This document shows, piece after piece, positions 8,909 through 16,506 of a stretch of 64,000 nucleotides of DNA. Origin of the DNA: Fontibacillus puldeungensis (GTDB taxonomy: Bacteria > Bacillota > Bacilli > Paenibacillales > Paenibacillaceae); NCBI RefSeq assembly GCF_042678945.1, contig NZ_JBHTLM010000011.1, positions 109,306 to 173,305 on the forward strand, written 5' to 3'. Each line of letters begins with the position of its first letter. Positions within the stretch are counted from its first letter, which is position 1. Made by a program: the position numbers and the translations under genes. Below the pieces are notes generated by a model. It worked only from the letters and a program-made list of their open reading frames with translations, had not been told where the DNA came from and did no database searches.

Positions 8909-8952
8909 GGAAGGTCAAAGCGCGGGCTGTCTCCGCCTTTGACTTTCCTTTT
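8909..8952 (+). terminator. Hairpin with T-run between dnaK and dnaJ (attenuator candidate)
   Basis: Arms GGAAGGTCAAAG (8909-8920) and CTTTGACTTTCC (8937-8948) pair with one mismatch over a 16-nt loop and are followed by TTTT. It lies inside the operon and could lower dnaJ relative to dnaK or act as a processing or stability site. Confidence 0.65.
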
Positions 8953-9010
8953 GCCGGATTAAGGGATTGGCGGATTGTGCTGATCCATGATGTCTGACGG
9001 GGGTGGAAGT

Positions 9011-10135
9011 GTGGCAGAGAAACGTGATTATTATGAGGTGCTCGGCGTTGGCAAAGACGCGTCCGATGAGGAAATCAAAAAAGCTTATCGCAAGCTGGCT
9101 CGACAATATCACCCGGACGTAAACAAAGCGGACGACGCAGAAGCGAAGTTCAAAGAGGTAAAAGAAGCCTACGATGTGCTGAGTGATGCAGGAAAACGCT
9201 CGCGCTATGACCAATACGGCCATGTGGATCCGAACCAAGGCATGGGTGGAGGATTTTCCGGCGGCGATTTCGGCGGCTTTGGGGATATTTTTGATATGTT
9301 TTTCGGCGGTGGCGGCGGGGGAAGACGCGATCCAAACGCGCCGCAGCGCGGTAATGATTTGCAATATACGATGACGATTGAATTCAAGGAAGCGGTTTTC
9401 GGAAAAGAGACCGATATCACCATTCCGCGTACAGAGAACTGTGATACCTGCTTTGGTACCGGCGCTAAGCCGGGGACGAAGCCGCAAACCTGCTCGGTCT
9501 GCCATGGCACCGGACAGCAGGAGGTCGTACAAAATACGCCATTCGGCCGTATGGTAAACCGCCGGGCATGCTCGGCTTGCGGTGGTAAAGGACAGATTAT
9601 TAAGGAAAAATGTTCAACCTGCTCGGGTAGCGGTAAAGTTAAAAAGCAACGCAAAATCCATGTTCGCATCCCGGCCGGGGTCGACGACGGGGCTCAATTG
9701 CGGATGGCCGGCGAAGGCGAAGGCGGCTTGCGCGGCGGCCCAGCCGGGGATCTGTATATCGTCATTCGCGTAAAATCTCATGATTTCTTCGAGCGCGAAG
9801 GCGATGACATTTATTGCGAGGTGCCGTTAACTTTTGCACAGGCCGCACTTGGCGATGAAATCGAAATCCCGACGTTGACCGAGAAAGTGAAGCTCAAAAT
9901 TCCTGCGGGAACGCAAACAGGAACGTATTTCCGCCTTAAAGGCAAAGGGGTACCGCGGCTGCGCGGCGTAGGACAGGGCGATCAGCATGTTAAGGTCGTC
10001 GTGGTTACTCCTAGTAAGCTGAGCGATGAGCAGAAGGAACTGCTTCGTCAAATCGCTTCCTTGGACGGAGAGCAAACTCACGAGCATGAGCAATCGTTCT
10101 TCGATCGTATGAAGCGAGCGTTTCGGGGCGATTAA
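9011..10135 (+). CDS. dnaJ: Chaperone DnaJ (Hsp40)
   Basis: The J-domain co-chaperone that stimulates DnaK ATPase. The J domain occupies about residues 4-70 with the HPD tripeptide at 34-36. A Gly/Phe-rich segment follows (GMGGGFSGGDFGGF and GGGGGGRR). Four CxxCxGxG zinc repeats begin CDTCFGTG, CSVCHGTG, CSACGGKG and CSTCSGSG, and are followed by the C-terminal substrate-binding domains. The frame is open from an ATG at 8987, but the GTG at 9011 follows GGGGGTGG and gives the standard beginning VAEKRDYYEVLGV with 374 aa, so GTG is preferred. Last gene of the heat-shock operon. Confidence 0.96.
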   Translation: MAEKRDYYEVLGVGKDASDEEIKKAYRKLARQYHPDVNKADDAEAKFKEVKEAYDVLSDAGKRSRYDQYGHVDPNQGMGGGFSGGDFGGFGDIFDMFFGGGGGGRRDPNAPQRGNDLQYTMTIEFKEAVFGKETDITIPRTENCDTCFGTGAKPGTKPQTCSVCHGTGQQEVVQNTPFGRMVNRRACSACGGKGQIIKEKCSTCSGSGKVKKQRKIHVRIPAGVDDGAQLRMAGEGEGGLRGGPAGDLYIVIRVKSHDFFEREGDDIYCEVPLTFAQAALGDEIEIPTLTEKVKLKIPAGTQTGTYFRLKGKGVPRLRGVGQGDQHVKVVVVTPSKLSDEQKELLRQIASLDGEQTHEHEQSFFDRMKRAFRGD

Positions 10136-10151
10136 CGGGGATGGTATTTTT

Positions 10152-10176
10152 AGAGGCGTTAGGACAGCCTCTTTGG
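10152..10176 (+). terminator. Weak terminator after dnaJ
   Basis: AGAGGC (10152-10157) and GCCTCT (10167-10172) form a 6-bp stem over a 9-nt loop, followed by TTGG. The T-run is poor, so termination may be partial. Confidence 0.45.
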
Positions 10177-10177
10177 C

Positions 10178-10322
10178 TTGAGGTATACATTTTGGTATGC
10201 TAAGATAAAAATAACTAAGGAGCCGGTTCCAGCCGGCCCCTCTGCACAACGTCCGCAATAAGAGCGGTCGGCTTCGGAAAAGCGATCAGAAATAGACCGA
10301 TTCCAACCAGGGCGGTCTATTT
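10178..10322 (+). ncRNA. Candidate antitoxin RNA convergent with the holin-like toxin
   Basis: TTGAGG (10178-10183) and TAAGAT (10201-10206) are spaced exactly 17 nt and face the toxin gene. A transcript starting near 10213 would contain a GCCGG-TTCCA-GCCGG hairpin and end at the perfect bidirectional hairpin 10290-10322, which also ends the toxin mRNA. Convergent toxin and RNA sharing a terminator is the layout of the Fst/par type I systems. Promoter match is modest (4 of 6 in each hexamer), so this is an inference. Confidence 0.35.
10290..10322. terminator. Bidirectional terminator, 3' end of the toxin gene
   Basis: A perfect 10-bp inverted repeat AAATAGACCG / CGGTCTATTT with a 13-nt loop. 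The toxin stop codon lies in one arm. T-rich sequence follows on the plus strand (CCTTTTA) and a weaker one on the minus strand. Confidence 0.75.
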
Positions 10323-10400
10323 CCTTTTATGGAACGAAAGTATTAACACAACCAATGTCGCAAATGAAATCATTAGCGTCAAAGTTTGGTACACTTCCAT
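10317..10400 (-). CDS. Putative holin-like toxin peptide (type I toxin-antitoxin family)
   Basis: A 27-codon gene on the minus strand, translating MEVYQTLTLMISFATLVV then LILSFHKRK. It has a short polar start, one strongly hydrophobic membrane segment (about residues 7-22) and a basic tail HKRK. This matches the small putative holin-like toxins of Bacillales. A strong AGGGAGGTGATG site sits 5 to 6 bases before the ATG, an extended -10 (TGTTATAAT) lies about 65 bases upstream, and the gene ends in a perfect terminator hairpin. Such peptides insert in the membrane and are silenced by an antisense RNA. A candidate RNA converges on it. Neither toxicity nor antisense regulation can be shown from sequence alone. 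Confidence 0.8.
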   Translation of the reverse strand: MEVYQTLTLMISFATLVVLILSFHKRK

Positions 10401-10464
10401 GGCATCACCTCCCTTCAGGGAGACTAGCCGACCGCCCTTAAAGCCTTTTAGTTGTACAAACTAA

Positions 10465-10473
10465 ATTATAACA
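10465..10473 (-). promoter_or_regulatory. Extended -10 promoter of the toxin gene
   Basis: On the minus strand TGTTATAAT is a perfect extended -10 (TGn-TATAAT). No good -35 is present, as expected for extended -10 promoters. Confidence 0.55.
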
Positions 10474-10475
10474 GA

Positions 10476-10498
10476 AAAAGGACCTATTAGGTCCTTTT
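10476..10498. terminator. Bidirectional hairpin upstream of the toxin promoter
   Basis: A perfect stem AAAAGGACC / GGTCCTTTT with loop TATTA works as an intrinsic terminator in both directions. It insulates the toxin promoter from upstream minus-strand transcription. Confidence 0.75.
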
Positions 10499-10533
10499 CT
10501 ACTTATCAGAAAGCAACAATTACCTGGGTGTAT

Positions 10534-10883
10534 TAAAGCGTATGTTTAGCACAAAATGAAGAGTTATCGTAGACATGGTCCTCTCTTCAGACCTTGCAGA
10601 CAATCAGCATAAGCGTTACATGGCGGGTGAAAAATGGGTATCGGCCGGGATGAGTTGACCTTCTCGTAGTCTTTTTCGGGCCTCCTCGCACGGAGTAATT
10701 GCATTTTGTATATTTAAACTTTGCCATTGTGGCAGTCTGAGAAATCTAAATGTAAAAAGTGCAGTTAAAAGTGGGGGAGTCGCATCCTCTGCCCGGTTTG
10801 GTCCATTTTAGTTGTAGGTTTTGCAATTAAACTCCAGAAATCTGCAATTTGCCCGAAAATAGATGTATTAAATGCATTTAGTG
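10534..10883. repeat. Dispersed structured element, copy A (four palindromic units)
   Basis: It shares a landmark order with 18453-18729. First comes AAAGCGTATG..TTTAGC, then a GAAGAG/CTCTTC hairpin, a conserved block AGACCTTGCAGAC (about 10589-10601) and four palindromic units of consensus TTTARNTGYA-N5-TGCANYTAAA. The units are at 10696-10718, 10746-10770, 10806-10831 and 10857-10883. Their centres are 51, 62 and 51 nt apart, exactly as in the other copy although the base sequence has drifted. Copy A has about 75 extra bases between the conserved block and unit 1. No coding frame or transposase was seen. The function is unknown. Confidence 0.7.
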
Positions 10884-10923
10884 GTGTGGATTTCACACCA
10901 TATCAGTAATTAGTTGCACTCCA

Positions 10924-10956
10924 AAAGACCTGACGGTAAATCACCGCCAGGTCTTT
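10924..10956 (-). terminator. Terminator of the yxcD-like operon
   Basis: AAAGACCTG and CAGGTCTTT arms enclose an inner CGGT/ACCG pairing. On the minus strand the hairpin is followed by TTTT. It lies just downstream of the gene ending at 10977. Confidence 0.8.
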
Positions 10957-10976
10957 GTTAGGTCAATATAAGAGAA

Positions 10977-11264
10977 TCAATACCCTTCTTCCCGGATCAC
11001 AGCAATAATCTCCTCGTCCAGCTCTAAGGTGATATCCTCTCGAAATACACGCATGCCGTATTCTTTATGAACGTATTGCATGATTGCTTCCATAATGTTC
11101 GATTCAACTAAATAGCGACTCCGTCCGTTAACCCAAACTTCCCCGGTGTAACCCGTATCCTCATCCCAGCTTAACTCCACCTGAACCTCCGACAAACGGA
11201 CGCCAGTCCGGTCAGCGGTATGAAGGCAGATGGCGTTAATAATTTCATCCATACTAAGAACCAT
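10977..11264 (-). CDS. YxcD-like (DUF2653) small protein
   Basis: A 95-aa acidic protein resembling the YxcD/DUF2653 family. It is soluble, without signal or membrane segment, and has a high Glu/Asp content (SWDEDTGYTGEVWV, then DITLELDEEIIAVIREEGY at the C-terminus). Function is unknown in the family. The ATG at 11264 lies three bases after the stop of the upstream membrane-protein gene and uses the GGAGGA inside that gene's end as ribosome site, so translation is probably coupled. The next in-frame Met (codon 5) has no ribosome site of its own. Family assignment is from general resemblance. Confidence 0.6.
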   Translation of the reverse strand: MVLSMDEIINAICLHTADRTGVRLSEVQVELSWDEDTGYTGEVWVNGRSRYLVESNIMEAIMQYVHKEYGMRVFREDITLELDEEIIAVIREEGY

Positions 11265-11267
11265 CGT

Positions 11268-11705
11268 TTAATTTCTTCCTCCGCGGCGATAATCGTCATG
11301 GCGCGGCTGTCTTTTAAAGCGGCGATACAATGCCATAACGGCAATAACAATAAGATAAATGACGATTAAATTTACTGCGAGTCCTAGCAGATTTCCAAAG
11401 AAGCCCATGTTACCGAAGAGACCGCCAAATAACAAACCGGCAAAACCGCCGATCATCAGTCCGCGCATGAAACTTCCACCACTAAAAAATCCACGTTTTG
11501 TATTTGTTCCCGTAGTCGCCCCTGGTGATTTGTTTGTCGCAGGGTCTGTTTTTCGATAGTCGGTCGTTGGTTTCTTCGGCGAAGGATTATATGTCCTAGG
11601 TCCGGATTTAAAACCTCCTCCACGTTTTGCATCGACTAATTCCGGGGCTGTGAAGGCAATAAGTAAGGTAAATGCCATCACGATCATCATCATTTTCTTC
11701 ATCAT
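11268..11705 (-). CDS. Exported or membrane-anchored Gly-rich protein, Tim44-like annotation family
   Basis: A 145-aa protein starting MMKKMMMIVMAFTLLIAF, a clear signal peptide likely cleaved after VDA. A Lys/Pro/Thr-rich flexible stretch follows, then a GlyPhe-rich hydrophobic block (GLMIGGFAGLLFGGLFGN) and a second membrane segment (LAVNLIVIYLIVIAVMALY) before a basic tail RRFKRQPRHDDYRRGGRN. Proteins with this pattern are often labelled Tim44-like, but no Tim44 role is established here. AGGAGGGG lies 11 bases upstream, and the second Met (11702) could also be used. It heads a two-gene operon with the YxcD-like gene, suggesting a joint envelope function. Confidence 0.6.
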   Translation of the reverse strand: MMKKMMMIVMAFTLLIAFTAPELVDAKRGGGFKSGPRTYNPSPKKPTTDYRKTDPATNKSPGATTGTNTKRGFFSGGSFMRGLMIGGFAGLLFGGLFGNMGFFGNLLGLAVNLIVIYLIVIAVMALYRRFKRQPRHDDYRRGGRN

Positions 11706-11939
11706 TTTAAAAGGAACCCCTCCTATGAATGTAAGTATGTTCTATTCCTTGGAAAGTAATACGGATGAGCCTGCAGAAGCGTTTCAAATTTTAAATGACA
11801 ATATTCGTATTCGGCATTCAGCGTTTATCATAATCGCCATCATCGCTTGAATAAAGATTTGGGCAAAATTGCATCCTACTTTTTAATGAACTGCATTAAG
11901 TGCTGCTTCATGTATGCTGAACTAAAGGCAGGGATGACG

Positions 11940-12308
11940 ATGGGTGAAAAAAATATTTTGGCCTATTTCAAAAGCCCCGAGGAAGCCGAAGGTGTCGCAA
12001 TGAAACTAAACGCTTTACGGGCTATTGATGTGTCGATCGATCGTTTCAGTCGTTATCCGGGCGAAGGTTATGATCCCATGAACCCGGTAACAGGAAAAGT
12101 GAGCAGCCTAGCTTCGATCACCCAGGATGCCGATATCACAAACCGTTCGGCGGGGATTTTGGCTGCGGCCGATCCGGCGGCCAGCGGACTAAGCCATGGC
12201 GGTCAGGGGGGACCGACTGGACATGATATTTTGCTAACTGCGGTCGTAGATGAAGGTGTGCATCATCAGGCTTTACGGATCGTAGAGGAAGCGGGCGGAT
12301 TGGTGTAA
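11940..12308 (+). CDS. Conserved hypothetical soluble protein (stress-protein-like)
   Basis: A 122-aa protein that I do not recognise with certainty. The N-terminus NILAYFKSPEEAEGVAMKL predicts a beta-alpha unit like those in small general-stress proteins (YflT/17M type), and a similar beta-alpha unit ends the protein (DILLTAVVDEGVHHQALRIVEEAGG). The middle is Gly/Ala/Ser-rich and probably disordered, so it may be a duplicated ferredoxin-like fold with a flexible linker. The ATG at 11940 follows AAAGGCAGGG at six bases. An ATG two codons earlier and a longer open frame back to 11847 lack a good site. It has no signal peptide. Confidence 0.55.
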   Translation: MGEKNILAYFKSPEEAEGVAMKLNALRAIDVSIDRFSRYPGEGYDPMNPVTGKVSSLASITQDADITNRSAGILAAADPAASGLSHGGQGGPTGHDILLTAVVDEGVHHQALRIVEEAGGLV

Positions 12309-12358
12309 GCCCTATTGCTTATAATTGCGATTTTCACATGGAAAGGAGTTGTAAATGG

Positions 12359-12532
12359 ATGAGTCAACAGGAACGCGGATCGAAAAAAGTCCCGGTTCAA
12401 AAAAGTAAGATGCCGATTGGACATAGCAAGGATGTGGAATTTTCCGAGGATATGGCCGATCAGGAGGACTGGGAAGCCCTTGAACGCAGTGAACGAGCGG
12501 ATGCCCGCCAGCAGGGGCAATTTAAGCTATAG
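12359..12532 (+). CDS. Small YfhD-like acidic protein
   Basis: A 57-aa hydrophilic protein, MSQQERGSKKVPVQKSKMP then a segment with KDVEFSEDMADQEDWEALER. It resembles the small YfhD-type proteins of Bacillales, of unknown function and linked to sporulation in some species. AAAGGAG at 12341 is 11 bases before the ATG at 12359. An ATG in the same frame at 12338 precedes this site and is therefore unlikely. It is predicted to be disordered and without cysteines. A strong terminator follows. Confidence 0.6.
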   Translation: MSQQERGSKKVPVQKSKMPIGHSKDVEFSEDMADQEDWEALERSERADARQQGQFKL

Positions 12533-12545
12533 TATGATAATTGAG

Positions 12546-12590
12546 CAGGGTGGAGAGAACTTACCAAAAAGTTCTCTCCACCCTGTTTTG
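12546..12590 (+). terminator. Strong terminator before prmA
   Basis: A perfect 15-bp stem CAGGGTGGAGAGAAC / GTTCTCTCCACCCTG with a 10-nt loop, followed by TTTTG. The prmA promoter begins inside its tail. Confidence 0.93.
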
Positions 12591-12616
12591 TCTCAATTTA
12601 CATTCTATAGTACAAT
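12588..12616 (+). promoter_or_regulatory. Sigma-A promoter of prmA
   Basis: TTGTCT (12588-12593) and TACAAT (12611-12616) are separated by 17 nt, 38 bases before the prmA ATG. Confidence 0.7.
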
Positions 12617-12653
12617 AAAACTTATGCATGAAAGCCAAGGAGGAAAACATACG

Positions 12654-13622
12654 ATGATCTGGAAAGAAATTACTATACATACAACTGAAGAAGCGGTTGA
12701 GATGATATCCAACTTCCTGCATGAGGCGGGCGCAGGGGGAGTAACAATTGAGGAGCATGTAGATAATGACAAACCGCGGGACACTTCACTCGGACAGTGG
12801 TTTGAAATTCCACCGAATGATATCCCGGAAGGGGAGGCAAAAATCAGCGGCTATTTTCCGGAAGAACTCAACATTGAAGCCGTGATTGAAGAAGTAAAAG
12901 GGCGTATTGAGGAGCTCAGAGGGTATGATATCGATCCTGGGAAAGCGGAGCTTTCTGTCAGGGACGTTAGCGAAGACGACTGGGCGAACAACTGGAAACA
13001 GTATTTTAAGCCGCTCCGGGTTTCGGACCGTTTAACTATTAAACCGACCTGGGAGGAATATACGCCTCATTCAGCGGATGAGCATATCATCGAGCTCGAC
13101 CCTGGTATGGCTTTTGGAACGGGAACACACCCTACGACATCCCTTTGCTTACGTACGTTAGAGGGAGTCATTCGCGAGGGCGATGAAGTCATTGATGTCG
13201 GGACCGGCTCTGGCATTTTGGCCATTGGAGCTTGCCGTCTGGGCGCTTCACGAGTACTGGCACTCGACCTCGATCCGATAGCAGTGACTAGTGCTACGGA
13301 GAATACTCGGCTCAATGGACTGCAGAAGCAGATTCAAGTTGTAGAAAGTGATTTATTGTCCGTACTCAAAAACAATAGCGGAACCGACCTTCAAGTGAAA
13401 TTGCCGGTGCGCGTCGTAGTTGCGAATATTTTAGCTGAAATCATTATGCTGTTTATCGATGATGTATATCAAGCGTTGCAGCCTGATGGCTACTATATAG
13501 CTTCAGGTATTTATAAAAACAAAGAACAAGCCGTTGAGGAAGCGCTGGTTGCCGCGGGATTTGAAATCGAGCAAACAGCCCGGGAAGAAGATTGGGTGGC
13601 TTTCGTGGCGAGAAAGAGGTAA
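12654..13622 (+). CDS. prmA: Ribosomal protein L11 methyltransferase PrmA
   Basis: A class I SAM methyltransferase that trimethylates ribosomal protein L11. The N-terminal ferredoxin-like L11-recognition domain (MIWKEITIHTTEEAVEMIS) is linked by WANNWKQYFKP to the catalytic domain. That domain carries the SAM motif DVGTGSGILAIGA and, after about 75 residues, VVANILAEII, equivalent to the NPPY-like motif in PrmA. Length is 322 aa, typical. The open frame extends 79 codons upstream through the terminator, but ATG 12654 with AAGGAGG is the start. prmA heads an operon with the M50 protease, rsmE and mtaB, as in B. subtilis downstream of dnaJ, although here about 2.5 kb of other genes intervene. 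Confidence 0.96.
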   Translation: MIWKEITIHTTEEAVEMISNFLHEAGAGGVTIEEHVDNDKPRDTSLGQWFEIPPNDIPEGEAKISGYFPEELNIEAVIEEVKGRIEELRGYDIDPGKAELSVRDVSEDDWANNWKQYFKPLRVSDRLTIKPTWEEYTPHSADEHIIELDPGMAFGTGTHPTTSLCLRTLEGVIREGDEVIDVGTGSGILAIGACRLGASRVLALDLDPIAVTSATENTRLNGLQKQIQVVESDLLSVLKNNSGTDLQVKLPVRVVVANILAEIIMLFIDDVYQALQPDGYYIASGIYKNKEQAVEEALVAAGFEIEQTAREEDWVAFVARKR

Positions 13623-13627
13623 CTTGA

Positions 13628-14320
13628 ATGGATGTAGTTAATTTTCTAGATAGTATTTTGCGTTATCCGTTAGAGCAGCTCCCGTTCTATTTGATTACTT
13701 TGGTAATCGCATTTACGGTTCATGAGTTCTCTCATGCTTATTTTGCAAATAAATTCGGCGACCCTACGGCCAAGTTGCTTGGCCGTGTAACGCTGAACCC
13801 GGCCGTTCATTTTGATCTGCTGGGTACGATCCTCCTTGTGATCGCGGGCTTCGGATGGGCGAGACCGGTTCCGGTTAATCGGGACAATTTCAGCAAGCCA
13901 AGGCTGATGGGTGTTATCGTTTCGATAGCGGGTCCCCTGAGCAATTTGCTGCTTGGCGTAGTAGGTACTTTAATTTATGTGATGCTGGCACAGCTCGGCG
14001 CGCTTGATTCGATCACAAACGATAAGCTGCTGGAAGCCATTTTTCTCTTCTTCAACCTATTTAACATCATGAACTTCTTTTTATTTTTATTTAACCTGAT
14101 TCCGCTTCCTCCGCTTGACGGGTATCGGATCTTGGAGGATATTGTACCTCGGCGTATGCTGGGCAAGCTGCAGCAAATTGAGCATTGGTCTTTTCTGATT
14201 TTTGTTCTTATTTTGATTATTCCCGGTCTGCAAAACTACACGATCAATCCGCTCTATCGCGCAGCTCAAGCCATGTATTATCAGTTTGCTGAATTATTCC
14301 TTATGCTTTTTGGAGCTTAG
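13628..14320 (+). CDS. Site-2-protease family (M50) intramembrane zinc metalloprotease
   Basis: A 230-aa polytopic membrane protein with about five to six hydrophobic segments. The zinc motif HExxH is H32-E33-F-S-H36, at the end of the first membrane helix, and the third ligand motif is in LIPLPPLDGYRIL (Asp near residue 163). The fold matches the compact S2P-like group that lacks a PDZ domain (YwhC-like), whose substrates are generally unknown. It starts at ATG 13628, five bases after the prmA stop, with AAAGAGGTAA as ribosome site, so it is co-transcribed with prmA. Confidence 0.9.
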   Translation: MDVVNFLDSILRYPLEQLPFYLITLVIAFTVHEFSHAYFANKFGDPTAKLLGRVTLNPAVHFDLLGTILLVIAGFGWARPVPVNRDNFSKPRLMGVIVSIAGPLSNLLLGVVGTLIYVMLAQLGALDSITNDKLLEAIFLFFNLFNIMNFFLFLFNLIPLPPLDGYRILEDIVPRRMLGKLQQIEHWSFLIFVLILIIPGLQNYTINPLYRAAQAMYYQFAELFLMLFGA

Positions 14321-14398
14321 GAAGCAAGAAGTAGTGGAAAGCCAAATTTAAAAGTTGTATGATGTAAAATGGTGATTTTTTGAGCGAGGATGATGTAC

Positions 14399-15163
14399 AT
14401 GCAACGGTATTTTGTAGAACCGTCTCAGTTCGGGGAACGAGAGGTGACAATATCGGGGGAGGATGCCCGCCATATCGGCAAGGTGATGCGTTCGAAGCCG
14501 GGTGACAAGCTAATCGTTAGCGATGGAATTTCTCGTGAAGTTCTCGCTGAAATAACGAAAATTGAGCCGCAGGAAGTAACTGCGGCTATTATAGACGCAT
14601 TAGTGGATTCCGCAGAGCCATGGCTACAGGTGACAGTGGCCCAAAGCTTGCCGAAAGGCGACAAAATGGAAATTGTTATCCAAAAGTGCACTGAAATCGG
14701 CGCGGCGTCTTTTGTTCCTTTTTTATCTGAGCGCACGGTCGTGCAATACGATCAGAAAAAGGAAGAGAAACGTCTTAGTCGCTGGCGAAAAATCGCGAAG
14801 GAAGCGGCGGAGCAGGCTCACCGCAGCAAAATACCGACGTTAGAAATACCGAAGACTTGGGACGAGCTATTGTCATCTTTGTCTTCTTATGATTTTGTCT
14901 GCTTCTGCTATGAGAAGGAGAATGGTCAGCAACTGAGGGATGCCCTTAAGCCGTTTGTCCAAAATTTAGTGTCTGGAAAACCATATAGGGTAGCTGTTAT
15001 CGTAGGTCCTGAAGGTGGTTTTACGGAGGAAGAGGTCCATGAAGCCGAAGCCGCCGGTGCGGTATCCGTCGGTTTAGGACGGAGAATATTGCGGACGGAG
15101 ACGGCTGCCATGGCCGCCCTGACTTGCATCATGTATGAATCTGGAGAAATGGGGGGAGTTTGA
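14399..15163 (+). CDS. rsmE: 16S rRNA m3U1498 methyltransferase RsmE
   Basis: A SPOUT-superfamily methyltransferase that methylates N3 of U1498 in 16S rRNA. An N-terminal PUA-like domain (MQRYFVEP, then EDARHIGKVMRSKPGDKLIV) precedes the knotted domain with the SAM-loop signatures VAVIVGPEGGFTEEEV and LGRRILRTETAAMAAL. Three nearby ATGs exist. The one at 14399 is eight bases from AGCGAGGA and gives the usual MQRYFV start and 254 aa. It is followed immediately by mtaB. Confidence 0.95.
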   Translation: MQRYFVEPSQFGEREVTISGEDARHIGKVMRSKPGDKLIVSDGISREVLAEITKIEPQEVTAAIIDALVDSAEPWLQVTVAQSLPKGDKMEIVIQKCTEIGAASFVPFLSERTVVQYDQKKEEKRLSRWRKIAKEAAEQAHRSKIPTLEIPKTWDELLSSLSSYDFVCFCYEKENGQQLRDALKPFVQNLVSGKPYRVAVIVGPEGGFTEEEVHEAEAAGAVSVGLGRRILRTETAAMAALTCIMYESGEMGGV

Positions 15164-15165
15164 CA

Positions 15166-16506
15166 ATGCCATCTGTTGCATTTTATACCTTAGGCTGCAA
15201 AGTTAATTTTTATGATACCGAAGCAATTTGGCAGTTGTTTAAAAATGAGGGCTACGAGCAGGTCGATTTCGAACAGACCGCCGATGTTTATTTGATTAAT
15301 ACCTGTACAGTAACGAACACAGGAGATAAGAAGAGCCGCCAAATTATCCGGCGGGCTGTCCGCCGTAATCCCGACGCCATAGTAGCGGTAACCGGGTGTT
15401 ATGCTCAAACGTCTCCAGCTGAAATTTTGGATATCGCCGGCGTAGATTTGGTCATTGGTACACAGGACCGGGACAAAATCATTCCTTATGTCAAACAAAT
15501 TCAAGCGCAGCGGAAGCCGATCAATGCGGTGCGCAACATTATGAAAACTCGTGAATTCGAGGAACTTGACGTACCGAATTTCGCCGACCATACTCGCGCT
15601 TTCCTCAAAATTCAAGAAGGCTGCAACAACTTCTGCACGTTCTGCATTATTCCTTGGTCGCGCGGGCTATCCCGCAGCCGGGATCCGCAAAGCGTAGTTA
15701 ATCAAGCCCGACAGCTTGTTGCTGCAGGCTATAAAGAGATTGTCCTGACCGGCATTCATACCGGAGGATACGGCGATGACTTGGAAAACTACCGTCTATC
15801 CGATTTGTTGTGGGATCTCGACAAGATTGAAGGCCTGGGCCGAATCCGCATCAGTTCGATTGAAGCGAGCCAAATTGACGAGAAGATGCTTGAGGTGCTG
15901 AAGGGCTCCTCTAAAATGTGCCGTCATTTCCACATTCCGCTGCAGGCTGGAAGCAACGAGGTACTGAAGCGGATGCGCCGGAAGTACACCATAGAAGAAT
16001 TCGAGCATAAAATTAAAATGATCCGCGATTTTATGCCGGATGTGGCCATTACAACCGACATCATCGTCGGCTTTCCAGGCGAAACCGATGAACTGTTCCG
16101 CGAAGGCTATGAAGCCATCAAACGGATCGGCTTCTCCGAAATGCACGTATTTCCTTACTCCAAACGGACGGGTACTCCGGCCGCGCGGATGGAGGACCAA
16201 GTGGATGAGGAAGTCAAACATGAGCGCGTACACCAATTGATCGATTTGTCCGAATCGATGCAGCTTGCTTACGCAGAAAAATTCACCGGTGAAGTGCTCG
16301 ATGTCATCCCTGAAAAAGATGAAAAGGGAACTGCTGGCGACGGATATTTGACCGGCTTCTCCGATAATTACCTGCAAATCCGTTTTGAGGGCTCCCAGAA
16401 CTTGGTCGGCCAAATGTGTCGCGTCAAACTGACTAAGCCCGACGTAAATACCAGCGAAGGCCAATTGGTACGCGTCCTTAACGGAGCGTCCCAAGCTTTA
16501 GCATAA
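15166..16506 (+). CDS. mtaB: tRNA threonylcarbamoyladenosine (t6A37) methylthiotransferase MtaB
   Basis: A radical SAM enzyme converting t6A37 to ms2t6A37 in tRNAs reading ANN codons. It carries the N-terminal UPF0004 domain with the three cluster cysteines in TLGCKVN, INTCTVT and VTGCYAQ. The radical SAM motif lies in GCNNFCTFCIIPW and is followed by a C-terminal TRAM domain. It contains two 4Fe-4S clusters and is 446 aa from ATG 15166. An in-frame TTG at 15160 exists, but the ATG has GGGGGAG seven bases before it. It starts three bases after the rsmE stop, so it belongs to the same operon. Confidence 0.96.
   Translation: MPSVAFYTLGCKVNFYDTEAIWQLFKNEGYEQVDFEQTADVYLINTCTVTNTGDKKSRQIIRRAVRRNPDAIVAVTGCYAQTSPAEILDIAGVDLVIGTQDRDKIIPYVKQIQAQRKPINAVRNIMKTREFEELDVPNFADHTRAFLKIQEGCNNFCTFCIIPWSRGLSRSRDPQSVVNQARQLVAAGYKEIVLTGIHTGGYGDDLENYRLSDLLWDLDKIEGLGRIRISSIEASQIDEKMLEVLKGSSKMCRHFHIPLQAGSNEVLKRMRRKYTIEEFEHKIKMIRDFMPDVAITTDIIVGFPGETDELFREGYEAIKRIGFSEMHVFPYSKRTGTPAARMEDQVDEEVKHERVHQLIDLSESMQLAYAEKFTGEVLDVIPEKDEKGTAGDGYLTGFSDNYLQIRFEGSQNLVGQMCRVKLTKPDVNTSEGQLVRVLNGASQALA

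Noticed and set aside
7506..8918. Minus-strand open frame of 470 codons
   Set aside because: It mirrors the strongly biased codon use of dnaK and has no recognisable domain or ribosome site.
11650..11850. Plus-strand open frame, including an ATG at 11725
   Set aside because: It overlaps the start of the minus-strand membrane-protein gene and lacks a ribosome site.
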